Positions 7,668 to 14,309 of a stretch of 15,987 bases of DNA are shown piece by piece. The notes beneath the pieces are model-generated. The model saw only the letters and a program-made list of their open reading frames with translations, was not told the DNA's origin and did no database searches. The first letter of the stretch is position 1, and each line of letters begins with the position of its first letter. Position numbers and translations under genes: made by a program. This DNA comes from Anaerolineales bacterium (GTDB lineage: Bacteria > Chloroflexota > Anaerolineae > Anaerolineales > E44-bin32): positions 1-15,987 of the forward strand of contig JAHFAU010000027.1 of NCBI GenBank assembly GCA_023250385.1, written 5' to 3'.

Positions 7668-7802
7668 ATGAGCAAAGTCGTTGTGTTCACAAATGTGACA
7701 CTCGACGGGGTGATGCAGGCGCCCGGACGACGACCGCCGCGGAGGGCCGGGTTCCGTGGTAAAACTCGTGCTCCAGGTGGTTCCACCCGCCTGCAGTTAT
7801 AG
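7668..7802 (+). pseudogene. N-terminal remnant of a RibD-C / dihydrofolate-reductase-family gene
   Basis: The frame from ATG 7668 reads MSKVVVFTNVTLDGVMQAPG, which is the first strand and LDG motif of the RibD C-terminal/dihydrofolate-reductase-like family (YyaP/YwjB type, usually about 180-200 residues). After the Gly at 7725 the family resemblance stops. The frame continues as a short Arg/Pro-rich tail to a TAG at 7800-7802. The +1 frame over the next bases gives a DDDRRGGP-like string, so a frameshift followed by a large deletion is likely. The terminal TAG overlaps the taggag that serves as Shine-Dalgarno for the YHS gene, suggesting a deletion joined the two loci. Confidence 0.62.
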
Positions 7803-7815
7803 GAGACTCAACCCG

Positions 7816-8010
7816 ATGGCTATCGATCCGGTCTGCTTGATGGAAGTTGAAGAGGCCACCGCCAAGTGGACCTCCGCGTACCAGGGGAAGACTTACTACT
7901 TCTGCTCGCCGGGGTGCAAGTTTTCATTCGAGGAGAGCCCGGAACAATATCTGGCAGAAGGCCGGGCCGGCTCCGATCCCGGCGCTCATCACGACCATCA
8001 CCCTCACTAG
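7816..8010 (+). CDS. YHS-domain small protein with His-rich tail
   Basis: A 64-residue protein. The start at 7816 is chosen because TAGGAG lies about 10 bases upstream and the domain begins at once. The YHS pattern is complete: DPVCLMEV (Cys7), a central YQGKTYYFCSPGCKFSF with Cys30 and Cys34, and the closing ESPEQYL. YHS domains occur as metal-binding modules in copper/heavy-metal ATPases and as stand-alone proteins. The C-terminal tail GAHHDHHPH adds five His and supports metal binding. It converges on potA with only 15 bp between the stop codons. No metal transporter is visible nearby, so its role is unassigned. Confidence 0.85.
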   Translation: MAIDPVCLMEVEEATAKWTSAYQGKTYYFCSPGCKFSFEESPEQYLAEGRAGSDPGAHHDHHPH

Positions 8011-8025
8011 AGGACAAGACTCCCG

Positions 8026-9126
8026 CTACTCGACCAAGGCCTGGGCGTCGGCCGGGTCCCAACTCAGTTCGACCTGATCCCCCGAGCTGAACCGGGGGAC
8101 GCCGCTCGAGTTCTGAACCCGCACCAGCAGCCCCTCGCCGGATTCCAGACCGACGCGATAGAGCGTGTCAGTACCCAGGTAGGTCACGTCCTGGGCCACT
8201 CCATGCAGCCGCCCTTTGCGGTGACCGCCGTTCGCCGTGAACAAGGAGATCCGCTCGGGTCGAACGGTGAGCGTTACGTCCTCGCCAACCTTGGCATGGC
8301 CATTCAACCACTGGGCGAGCATCTCTCGGCCGGCCGCTTCAACCAGGACCGATCCATTCGAGGCCTTGAGCACTCTGGCCGAGAGGAAATTGGTTTCCCC
8401 GATGAAATCGGCAACGAAACGAGTAGCCGGCTTCTCGTAGATGCTGCTGGGGTTGCCAACCTGTAGCAGCCAGCCCTGACTCATCACCGCCACCCGGTCC
8501 GACATCTTGAGGGCTTCTTCCTGGTCGTGAGTGACATACACAAAGGTGCACCCGACCTGACTCTGGATCTGCTTGAGCTCGAACTGCATGGCCTTGCGCA
8601 GCTTGAGGTCGAGCGCTCCTAAGGGTTCGTCGAGCAGCAGCACCGCCGGGCGGTTGATCAAGGCCCGGGCGAGCGCCACCCGCTGCTGCTGGCCGCCGGA
8701 CAGCTCCTCCGGCTTGCGGTCGCCATGCCCGGGCAGCTGCACGAGCTCCAGGGCCTCCTTCACGGCCGGATCCCGCTGCTCTTTCGGCACCCCTTTCACT
8801 TTGAGGCCAAACTCAACATTTTGAGCAACGGTAAGGTGCGGAAACAGGGCGTAGTCTTGAAAGACCATGTTGACCGGGCGCCGGTAGGCGGGAACGGCAT
8901 TCATTGCCTGGTCCTGGATGCGGATTTGGCCGGCGGTCGGGGTCTCGAACCCGGCGATCATCCGCAGGGTGGTTGATTTTCCGCAGCCGCTGGGTCCCAA
9001 CAGCGTGAAGAACTCGCCGGCCCGGATCTGCAGGTTGAGGTCCTGCACGGCGGCCAGCTCCTGCCGCTCGCCGCGTTCGGGGAAGGTTTTACAGACCCCG
9101 CGCAGCTCAACCGAGAATTGACTCAT
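8026..9126 (-). CDS. potA: Polyamine-type ABC transporter ATP-binding protein (PotA)
   Basis: A 366-residue ATPase of the spermidine/putrescine-type importer. Visible motifs are Walker A GPSGCGKST (44-52), the Q-loop Gln90 in MVFQDYALFPHLTV, the signature LSGGQQQR (142-149), Walker B LLLDEP (163-168), the D-loop GALD, and the H-loop His200 (VYVTHDQEEAL). A TOBE-like beta domain fills about 235-366. The start at 9126 is set by the ATGA overlap with the end of potC (9123-9126); the frame runs on upstream inside potC but has no family similarity there. It is the last gene of the potDBCA unit. The family also imports iron or other solutes, but the neighbouring components favour polyamines. Confidence 0.93.
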   Translation of the reverse strand: MSQFSVELRGVCKTFPERGERQELAAVQDLNLQIRAGEFFTLLGPSGCGKSTTLRMIAGFETPTAGQIRIQDQAMNAVPAYRRPVNMVFQDYALFPHLTVAQNVEFGLKVKGVPKEQRDPAVKEALELVQLPGHGDRKPEELSGGQQQRVALARALINRPAVLLLDEPLGALDLKLRKAMQFELKQIQSQVGCTFVYVTHDQEEALKMSDRVAVMSQGWLLQVGNPSSIYEKPATRFVADFIGETNFLSARVLKASNGSVLVEAAGREMLAQWLNGHAKVGEDVTLTVRPERISLFTANGGHRKGRLHGVAQDVTYLGTDTLYRVGLESGEGLLVRVQNSSGVPRFSSGDQVELSWDPADAQALVE

Positions 9127-9935
9127 GCGGACCTCCGGCGGGTCGAAAGGCTGCGCCGCTGCAACCACTCGGTGCCCAGGACGATCAGAATCGAAGTGAC
9201 CATGACCAATGCGGTCAGAGCGACCACCAATGGCAGCCGGCTGGGGAAGCGAAGTTGGGAATACAGATAGACCGGTAGGGTGGCCTCGGTGCCCACCAGG
9301 AAGAAGGCCACCGCGAATTCGTCGAACGAAGTGGTGAATGAGGAGAGGAAGGCGGCCAGCAGGGCAGGCGCCGAAATTGGAAGGGTGACCCGCAGCAGGG
9401 TCCCCCAATAAGTCAGGCCAAGGTCCATGCCGGCCTCTTCGAGGTGATTGGAGAATCCAGCCAGCCGGGCGGCCACGATCAACATCGCATAGGGGATATT
9501 CAGGATGGTGTGCCCAATCCCGACGGCCAGCAAGGACAGCGGGACCCCGAATTGAGCGAAGACTAGCAAGAGCGCTACCCCCAACACAACCGAAGGGATC
9601 ACCAGCGGGATCGTCGAGACTGCCATGAACAGCCCCTGCAGTCGGAATCGGAATCGAACGATCGCGATGGCGGCCATCGTGCCGAGCAGGGTGGCCACCA
9701 GCGACGACAGCAGGCCGACCCAGAGGCTGTTCCCCAGCGAGCGCAGCAGTTCGGGCGAGTGCAACAGCTCCGCATACCAGCGTGTCGTGAACTCGCGGAG
9801 CGGGAAGACCAGCGTGCGGGAGTCGTTGAAGGAAAAGAGGATTAGCAGCAGGATCGGCAGATAGAGAAAGGCCGCCGCCAGCCCGAAGTACAGGCCGCCA
9901 AATGAAACGAGCGGACGAGCCCTAGACGCCTGCAA
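9123..9935 (-). CDS. potC: Polyamine-type ABC transporter permease (PotC)
   Basis: A 270-residue inner-membrane permease with about six hydrophobic segments (for example FGLAAAFLYLPILLLILFSF and LLSSLVATLLGTMAAIAIV). The cytoplasmic EAA loop reads EEAGMDLGLTYWGTLLRVTLP and couples to PotA. PotC-type marks are the FNDS after the first helix and the TTSFDEFAVAFFLVG stretch. The start is a TTG at 9935, which overlaps the end of potB by 14 bp; this fits translational coupling. It pairs with PotB to form the channel. Confidence 0.92.
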   Translation of the reverse strand: MQASRARPLVSFGGLYFGLAAAFLYLPILLLILFSFNDSRTLVFPLREFTTRWYAELLHSPELLRSLGNSLWVGLLSSLVATLLGTMAAIAIVRFRFRLQGLFMAVSTIPLVIPSVVLGVALLLVFAQFGVPLSLLAVGIGHTILNIPYAMLIVAARLAGFSNHLEEAGMDLGLTYWGTLLRVTLPISAPALLAAFLSSFTTSFDEFAVAFFLVGTEATLPVYLYSQLRFPSRLPLVVALTALVMVTSILIVLGTEWLQRRSLSTRRRSA

Positions 9936-10818
9936 GGTCGGTCACCTTCACACCGCGACCGAGACCAAAGGTGAGCACGAGCACCACCAGCATCATGACC
10001 AGGCTCATGACCGACCCGAGCGGCCAGTTGAGGGCACGGGCGAACTGATCCTGCACCAAGTTTCCGTACATGATCCCGTCGACTCCTCCGACCAGCAGCG
10101 GAGTCACGTACTCACCAACGGTGGGGATGAAGACCGACAGGAAGCCGGCCAACACGCCCGGCAGGCTGAGCGGGAGTATGACCTCCAGGAAGATCTGCCA
10201 GGGCCGAGATCCAAGGTCTTCGGCCGCCTCCAGCAGATGGCGATTGATCCGCTCCAGGCCGGCGAAAATCGGCAGCGCGACGAACGGTACCCAGATGTAG
10301 ACCAGGGTGATGATGACTGCCCCGCGGCTGAAGAGCAGGATTGGAGCCGCCTCTTCAATCCAGCCAAGCGAGAGCAGCAGGCTGTTGAAGATTCCCGATG
10401 AGCCCAGCAGAACTTTCCAGGCCAGAATCCGCAGCAAGAAGCTGGTCCAGGAAGGGATGACCAGGATGGTCAAGAGCATGAGCCGGCTGGGCCCGGCCCG
10501 AAACGAGAGGAAGTAGGCCAGGGGGAACGCCAGAACTACGCAGATCAGCGATGTTTCTAGCGCGATGAGCAGCGAGCGCCAGAGCAGACGCTGGGCCGAC
10601 GTGTCGGCAAGGAACCGCTGATAGTGCTCGAGAGTGAAGACCTGCCGCTGGGCGCCGAAGCTGGCCGCCCGAAAGCTGAACAGCGCCATGACGCCAAGCG
10701 GGATGACAAAGAAAAGCAGGAGCCAGAGGCCGGGCGGAGTGAGGAGGACTGTTATCCGCTGGCGGACTTCCAGTTGGGCGGCCGGTCGGGCGAGCAAGGC
10801 TTCCGAGCGGGTCGACAT
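9922..10818 (-). CDS. potB: Polyamine-type ABC transporter permease (PotB)
   Basis: A 298-residue permease. After a hydrophilic N-terminus come about six membrane segments, the first being LLTPPGLWLLLFFVIPLGVM. The EAA loop reads LEAAEDLGSRPWQIFLEVILPLSLP. The PotB-like features are the large loop after helix 1 (FTLEHYQRFLAD) and the FIPTVGEYVTPLLVGG segment. The ATG at 10818 lies 13 bp after the stop of potD with a G-rich patch just upstream. It overlaps potC. Confidence 0.92.
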   Translation of the reverse strand: MSTRSEALLARPAAQLEVRQRITVLLTPPGLWLLLFFVIPLGVMALFSFRAASFGAQRQVFTLEHYQRFLADTSAQRLLWRSLLIALETSLICVVLAFPLAYFLSFRAGPSRLMLLTILVIPSWTSFLLRILAWKVLLGSSGIFNSLLLSLGWIEEAAPILLFSRGAVIITLVYIWVPFVALPIFAGLERINRHLLEAAEDLGSRPWQIFLEVILPLSLPGVLAGFLSVFIPTVGEYVTPLLVGGVDGIMYGNLVQDQFARALNWPLGSVMSLVMMLVVLVLTFGLGRGVKVTDLAGV

Positions 10819-10831
10819 CCCCCGGCGATGA

Positions 10832-11878
10832 TCAGGGCGCGGCCTTGACCTCGTCCCACATGCTGGTCATGAATTGGCGTTGCGCGTCGGTAAGGGTCTG
10901 ATAGAAGATGGTCTGCTTCAGGATGGCCGGATCATCCAGGCTGAGCAACTCGATGACATACGGATCCGCCAGCGGGATCGAATCGGCGTTCGCGGCGCCA
11001 TAGTAGTACTGGTTGGTGAGGAAGGCCATCGACTCAGGGGCGAGCAGCGCGTTGAGGAACTCGTGGGCCAGCTCGACATCCTTGGCCCCCTTGGCGATTC
11101 CATAGCCGCAAACCCAACCGAGCCGGCCTTCGATCGGCTGGATGTACTCGACCGGCACACCTTCGTCGAGCAGCAGGCCGTAGGCGTCTGGCCAGGCGTT
11201 GGAGGCCAGCCACAGATCGCCCGAGGAGATCATCTGCGCCATCTCGGCGTAGTCCACCCAATAGGTCAGTAGATTTGGCTTGATCTCGACCAGCCGCTCC
11301 TGCACCTGGGCGCTCTGTTCGGGGGTGGCCGTCCACGGATCGATCCCCAGCGAGAGGGCGGTCATGGCGAAATTAGCTTCCCCGGAGTCCCAAAGGGCAA
11401 CGTGGCCAGCATACTGCGGATTCCAAAGGTCGGCCCAAGAGTCGGGCACTTCAGCGACTTTGTCGGTGCGGACCAGAATCGACTCGTACGCCCAGTCCCA
11501 GGGGATGAAGTACTGAACCCCGTCGAACGATCCCATCTGGGCCAGTTCAGCGTGGACTCCAGACCAGTTGCTGAGTTTCGCGGTGTCGATCGGTTGGACC
11601 AGGTCGTTCTCGACGTACAAGCCCCACCAGCTGCTGCAGGGATGCACGATGTCGGCCTCGAACCCGGTCTGGAGTTTGGCGTAGGCCTCGGCGTCCTCGG
11701 CGAAGAAGCTGTAGTCGACCGTGACGTCGGGGTGGGCGTCGGCGAAGGGCGCCCAGAATTCCGGCAGTTCGTATCCGGCCCAGTCCAGCACCACCAACTG
11801 GTCCACTCGTTGCGCGCAGCCGAGCAAGAACACCCCGCAAAGTAGGCTTGCAGCGAGGGCGGGGAGGCGATTGGTCAT
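10832..11878 (-). CDS. potD: Polyamine-type ABC transporter substrate-binding lipoprotein (PotD)
   Basis: A 348-residue solute-binding protein. The signal peptide ends in LLGC (Cys21), so it is lipid-anchored outside the membrane. The fold opens with LVVLDWAGYELPEFWAPFADAHPDV, as in PotD/PotF. Aromatic and acidic residues typical of the polyamine site are visible: SSWWGLYVENDL (Trp pair), PWDWAYESILVRTDK, LWDSGEANFAM, and ASNAWPDAYGLL. It is the first gene of the potDBCA unit. The region upstream holds a weak promoter candidate and the end of the cassette array. The ligand may be putrescine, spermidine or a related amine; sequence alone does not decide. Confidence 0.92.
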   Translation of the reverse strand: MTNRLPALAASLLCGVFLLGCAQRVDQLVVLDWAGYELPEFWAPFADAHPDVTVDYSFFAEDAEAYAKLQTGFEADIVHPCSSWWGLYVENDLVQPIDTAKLSNWSGVHAELAQMGSFDGVQYFIPWDWAYESILVRTDKVAEVPDSWADLWNPQYAGHVALWDSGEANFAMTALSLGIDPWTATPEQSAQVQERLVEIKPNLLTYWVDYAEMAQMISSGDLWLASNAWPDAYGLLLDEGVPVEYIQPIEGRLGWVCGYGIAKGAKDVELAHEFLNALLAPESMAFLTNQYYYGAANADSIPLADPYVIELLSLDDPAILKQTIFYQTLTDAQRQFMTSMWDEVKAAP

Positions 11879-12013
11879 CTACAGACCTAGAATGCGGTTC
11901 CTCTTTCGGCTCACTGAACTTGCTCCCTCAAAAGAAGAGACCCTCGCAGAGACAGGCCGTCGCCTCGTGCAAGGGTTTCCGGCGTCCGCGGACGAAGTTG
12001 CATTTGTTCAGCG

Positions 12014-12044
12014 ATTAGTTTCTACCAGATTGGCCAATTGTCAA
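12014..12044 (-). promoter_or_regulatory. Weak promoter candidate upstream of potD
   Basis: On the minus strand a perfect TTGACA (12044-12039) occurs about 160 bp before potD. The best -10 is ACTAAT (12019-12014), with a long 19-base spacer. A perfect 10-bp palindrome ATTGGCCAAT (12029-12038) lies in the spacer and could be an operator. The rest of 11879-12143 shows no gene or RNA. Confidence 0.25.
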
Positions 12045-12143
12045 TAGAAGGCGTTGGATTCAGCGATGGTAGGGTCACGGACCGGCGCGCCAGGTGCGGT
12101 CGGAATCTGCGGGCATTAACATCTTGGATCTCCCGCGCTAGAA

Positions 12144-12159
12144 TAGAACGTACGTTCTA
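12144..12159. promoter_or_regulatory. Perfect 16-bp palindrome of LexA/SOS-box type (GAAC-N4-GTTC)
   Basis: TAGAACGTACGTTCTA is an exact inverted repeat and fits the GAAC-N4-GTTC operator known for Gram-positive/actinobacterial LexA. It abuts the outer core of the last attC-like site (12155-12161). The nearest gene it could control is potD, 266 bp away on the minus strand. No intact plus-strand gene follows. It may be an orphan operator. Confidence 0.45.
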
Positions 12160-12289
12160 ACGGGACCGATGCCACTACTGCTACGCCCGCAGACAGCATG
12201 CATAGCTCGAATCGGCCGATCCACTGTTCAATTTCTTGGGATCCTCGCCGAGGTCCCATCTTTCGGCGACTGTTGCACAATCGTTAGGT
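12155..12289 (-). other. attC-like site, degenerate, at the distal end of the array
   Basis: On the minus strand it begins ACCTAAC (fits RYYYAAC), overlapping the TGA of the lipoprotein gene, and ends GTTAGAA (GTTRRRY with one mismatch). CTAACG/CGTTAG pair at the two ends. At 135 bp it is near the top of the usual attC size range, and the inner stem is poor. Confidence 0.42.
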
Positions 12290-13143
12290 CAATGACAGTA
12301 ATCGCTTAGTTTGCCGTACTCATGGTCTCCGCCGGGTAGGGCTTTCAAACGCGCCGTGTCCTCTGCTGGCAGCATTTCGAGCCAGCAGACCGCATACTCG
12401 TCAAAACCAGAACCAAACTCCGCAGCCCATTCCGGGCGGATGGAAAATCCGTTTTTGTGGCGCAGATCCAGCACTGCCCACTCCACAAAAACATTATTAT
12501 TTTTCACAAACCCAACACCTGTGGCAATAATTTCTCCTTGTGATGCGGCTACAGGCGGAACGACATCGAAAAACTGCTGTTCAGCAAAGTCGCCGATCAG
12601 CGGCAGGCTGTTCGCGATCGCCAGGTATTTAGGGCTCAGCTCAAGCATATGGCCAAAAGTATAGAAAATCCCACACGGAGCGATGAATTCAAACGCATAT
12701 TGGTTTTCGCCGTTTCGAAATGCGCGTGAACCGCGGCGAATCATGGCGTCCAGTGGAACAGTGACGGTGATGTTATTGTTCGGCTGGTTATCGAAACGAA
12801 AACCACCGTGCGGTTTATAGGCATCGCCGCGCGGCTGGCCCGGGTACAGGACCGAGGTGACCAAGGAGATATCGACCGGCGTGGCCAACACTAGTGGTTC
12901 CGGGCATGCCGGTGGCGTGCCAGTTGCCACCCAAATATTACCTTCAGCGAGATGCCATTCAGCATCGCTAGCACCCTCGTCGATCGTCGGTGGCGCGGCG
13001 ACAGAGGGCGTGATGGAAAGTTGCGCCACCGGGCTTGCCGTTGGACCCGGGGCATAAGTAGGCGAGGCGGGAAGCGACGTGGGAGCGCAGGCTGCCCGCA
13101 AGAGTACCAGGACGACCAGCCTACAGAATCTTTGAGGGGTCAG
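12289..13143 (-). CDS. Lipoprotein with M23/LytM-like domain, probably non-canonical active site
   Basis: About 284 residues if it starts at a CTG at 13143. That start gives TPQRFCRLVVLVLLRAAC, a complete lipoprotein signal with Cys19, an AAGGAAG element close upstream, and a CTGA overlap with hicB. A TTG at 13101 is the only conventional start but would leave no signal peptide. After a Ser/Pro/Thr linker, the segments YKPHGGFRFDN (His112, Asp118) and IFYTFGHMLELSP (His165) follow the order of the metal-site motifs of M23 beta-barrel peptidases. The first His of the HxH motif is replaced by Phe. Two Cys-Pro/Cys-Gly positions may form a disulfide. It would act outside the membrane, binding or trimming peptidoglycan, or as an inactive relative. 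Codon use is more AT-rich than in potD. It appears to share a cassette with hicAB debris. Confidence 0.68.
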   Translation of the reverse strand: MTPQRFCRLVVLVLLRAACAPTSLPASPTYAPGPTASPVAQLSITPSVAAPPTIDEGASDAEWHLAEGNIWVATGTPPACPEPLVLATPVDISLVTSVLYPGQPRGDAYKPHGGFRFDNQPNNNITVTVPLDAMIRRGSRAFRNGENQYAFEFIAPCGIFYTFGHMLELSPKYLAIANSLPLIGDFAEQQFFDVVPPVAASQGEIIATGVGFVKNNNVFVEWAVLDLRHKNGFSIRPEWAAEFGSGFDEYAVCWLEMLPAEDTARLKALPGGDHEYGKLSDYCH

Positions 13144-13412
13144 CCTGCTTCCTTCTTTCTCTGGTTACGTTCCGATCGGGCAACCGCTGCGTCGAGCCTT
13201 TCGGCAATCCATGTGTTGAGACTCTTGTCTTCCGCCCTCGAACTGAGATAGATCTCTCGGTGCAATTCCGGGTCAACTCGCACCAGTATCCTGCCCGAAA
13301 ATGGCTTGTCTGGCTCCTCATTTCGTTCCCGACAGAACTCGAGATAGTCATCCACCGAGACCTGAAAGTCCTTATCAAACTCGACTAGCGCCACATAGCC
13401 CTTATATTCCAT
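13140..13412 (-). CDS. hicB: HicB-family antitoxin, internally deleted
   Basis: A 90-residue HicB relative. The first strand MEYKGYVALVEFD and the later VSVDDYLEFCRERNEEPDKP are both typical, as is the ribbon-helix-helix-like tail RVDPELHREIYLSS then SLNTWIAERLDAAV that binds operator DNA. In usual members the first strand is followed by about 30-35 residues (the rest of the partial RNase-H-like beta sheet) before SVDDYLEFC. Here only KDFQ separates them, so an in-frame internal deletion is likely. The ATG at 13412 overlaps the end of the hicA remnant by 11 bases, the normal hicA-hicB arrangement. Toxin neutralisation is doubtful, but DNA binding could persist. Confidence 0.75.
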   Translation of the reverse strand: MEYKGYVALVEFDKDFQVSVDDYLEFCRERNEEPDKPFSGRILVRVDPELHREIYLSSRAEDKSLNTWIAERLDAAVARSERNQRKKEAG

Positions 13413-13503
13413 TTGGCTCTACTCCTGCTTCCTTCAGGAGCCTACGGATTGATCGCACCATCGCCTTGTGCGCCTCCTTGGGAGGATGGGGTCGATGAAA
13501 CAT
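13402..13503 (-). pseudogene. hicA toxin remnant (C-terminal end only)
   Basis: The frame ending in TAA at 13404-13402 reads MFHRPHPPKEAHKAMVRSIR and then RLLKEAGVEPNGI. This is the C-terminal strand-helix of HicA-family mRNA interferases (FHRPHP.KEA, then VR..RRLL.EAGV). The frame stays open upstream to about 13583, where GSRIRVALHG may be an eroded form of the G-S-H catalytic motif with Arg in place of His. No N-terminal helix or start codon suited to a full-length toxin (about 60-90 residues) was found. It overlaps hicB by 11 bases. The toxin is most likely dead. Confidence 0.6.
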
Positions 13504-13588
13504 TGCTCGTACGCCATGGAGCGCAACTCGGATCCGTGAACCACGTGATATCACTGTCGATGGCTTAGCCCAGACAAGCCGGGAAGCG

Positions 13589-13695
13589 GGCTAACGTTTG
13601 ACATGAGCGGCGACTGGAGGCCGCAGGCCGGAAGGCGGCCGCTCGATGGAAGGGTGAGGCGGCGCGGTCATCGGTTTTCGCATTGCGCGTTATCG
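13589..13695 (-). other. attC-like site with long inner hairpin
   Basis: It starts 12 bp beyond the stop of the GyrI-like gene. Outer arms TAACG/CGTTA pair. The inner arm CATGAGCGGC (13602-13611) pairs with GCCGCTCGATG (13638-13648) except for one bulged base. The core on the minus strand is GTTAGCC (GTT kept, one mismatch to GTTRRRY); the opposite core is eroded (GATAAC). Confidence 0.5.
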
Positions 13696-13707
13696 CGAGT
13701 GCTGGCC

Positions 13708-14172
13708 TTAGCTAGTCAATGGCTTGGTGAACTCTGTGCGCCAGTTGGCTGGGTCGGGATTCGACTCCGGTCCCGCAAGGTAACACTCGTAGAAGTCCGA
13801 GGCTGGCGTGTGCCCGTTGGCTGCAATCCAGTCCAGGAACTCGGGCCAAGCGTCAGCGAGACCCTCGTAAGGCCCGTGGTAAACGGTCCGTGCCGCCTTC
13901 ATGGCAGGCCACTGGCTCGGCTTGACTCGACCTGCTGCGACTACCGGCGCGCTGACGGGCACACTAATCTCGAAATCCCAAGTGTCTGGGGCCATCTTAA
14001 GGTGGTGAGTGAACCACGGGCCGGTGGGCGTGATGCTCTGAGCGGCAATGGTAGCCATCAGCTCGCTAATGCCAGGCCCCATGACACTCTGAATCTCCTC
14101 ACGCGGAATCGTGAGATGAATGACAGCGGTCAGTTGAGTTGCGGTCTGAGTGATATGTGGTGTGTCCAGCAT
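13708..14172 (-). CDS. GyrI-like / AraC effector-binding-domain (SOUL-type fold) protein
   Basis: A 154-residue stand-alone small-molecule-binding domain, the usual length for the GyrI-like family. The start at 14172 is chosen over 14253 because GAAAGGAA lies about 10 bases ahead and the domain begins there; the longer frame would run into the attC site. Family marks are the first strand (TQLTAVIHLTIPREEIQ), the GPWFTHHL strand with DTWDFEISVPV, then RTVYHGPYEGLADAWPEFLDWIAANG, and YECYLAGPESNPDPANWRTE, where the Glu in the YECY strand lies at the ligand-pocket position. Such proteins bind hydrophobic or cationic compounds and may sequester or sense toxic molecules. It sits between two attC-like sites and so forms a one-gene cassette of about 640 bp. 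Confidence 0.85.
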   Translation of the reverse strand: MLDTPHITQTATQLTAVIHLTIPREEIQSVMGPGISELMATIAAQSITPTGPWFTHHLKMAPDTWDFEISVPVSAPVVAAGRVKPSQWPAMKAARTVYHGPYEGLADAWPEFLDWIAANGHTPASDFYECYLAGPESNPDPANWRTEFTKPLTS

Positions 14173-14231
14173 GAAGTGTGTTCCTTTCAGTTGTGTTGGT
14201 TTGGCATGGTCATCGGAGAGTGCGTAGCGAC

Positions 14232-14282
14232 GCCTAACGGTCTGGCGGCTCACCCGCCGAAGGTCGGGTGCAGCCGTTAGTT
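14232..14282 (-). other. attC site, best preserved of the array
   Basis: A 51-bp imperfect inverted repeat that starts 27 bp beyond the VOC stop. CTAACGG (14234-14240) pairs with CCGTTAG (14274-14280). T14241 is extrahelical. CTG pairs with CAG (14242-14244/14271-14273), GCGGCT is an unpaired spacer, and CACCCG (14251-14256) pairs with CGGGTG (14265-14270) around an 8-base loop. The minus-strand core GTTAGGC fits GTTRRRY exactly; the other core is AACTAAC. Confidence 0.75.
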
Positions 14283-14309
14283 ATGCCGCACCGCAGAATG
14301 TTTGAGCCA

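Noticed and set aside
9127..9408. Longer PotA start inside potC
   Set aside because: The added residues are antisense-like read-through of another frame of potC; the ATGA overlap start at 9126 begins the ABC domain correctly.
12144..12159. Palindrome as part of an attI site
   Set aside because: Cassette gene orientation places attI and the integrase on the right side, beyond the window, not here.
12169..12309. 46-codon plus-strand ORF downstream of the LexA-type palindrome
   Set aside because: It has no Shine-Dalgarno, no recognisable product, lies inside the attC-like site and overlaps the lipoprotein gene end.
14173..14253. N-terminal extension of the GyrI-like protein to 14253
   Set aside because: The extension runs into the attC site and lacks a ribosome site; the ATG at 14172 has one.
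13603..14280. 225-codon plus-strand frame across the GyrI-like gene
   Set aside because: It is the antisense shadow of the GyrI-like gene and two attC-like sites; it shows no family resemblance.
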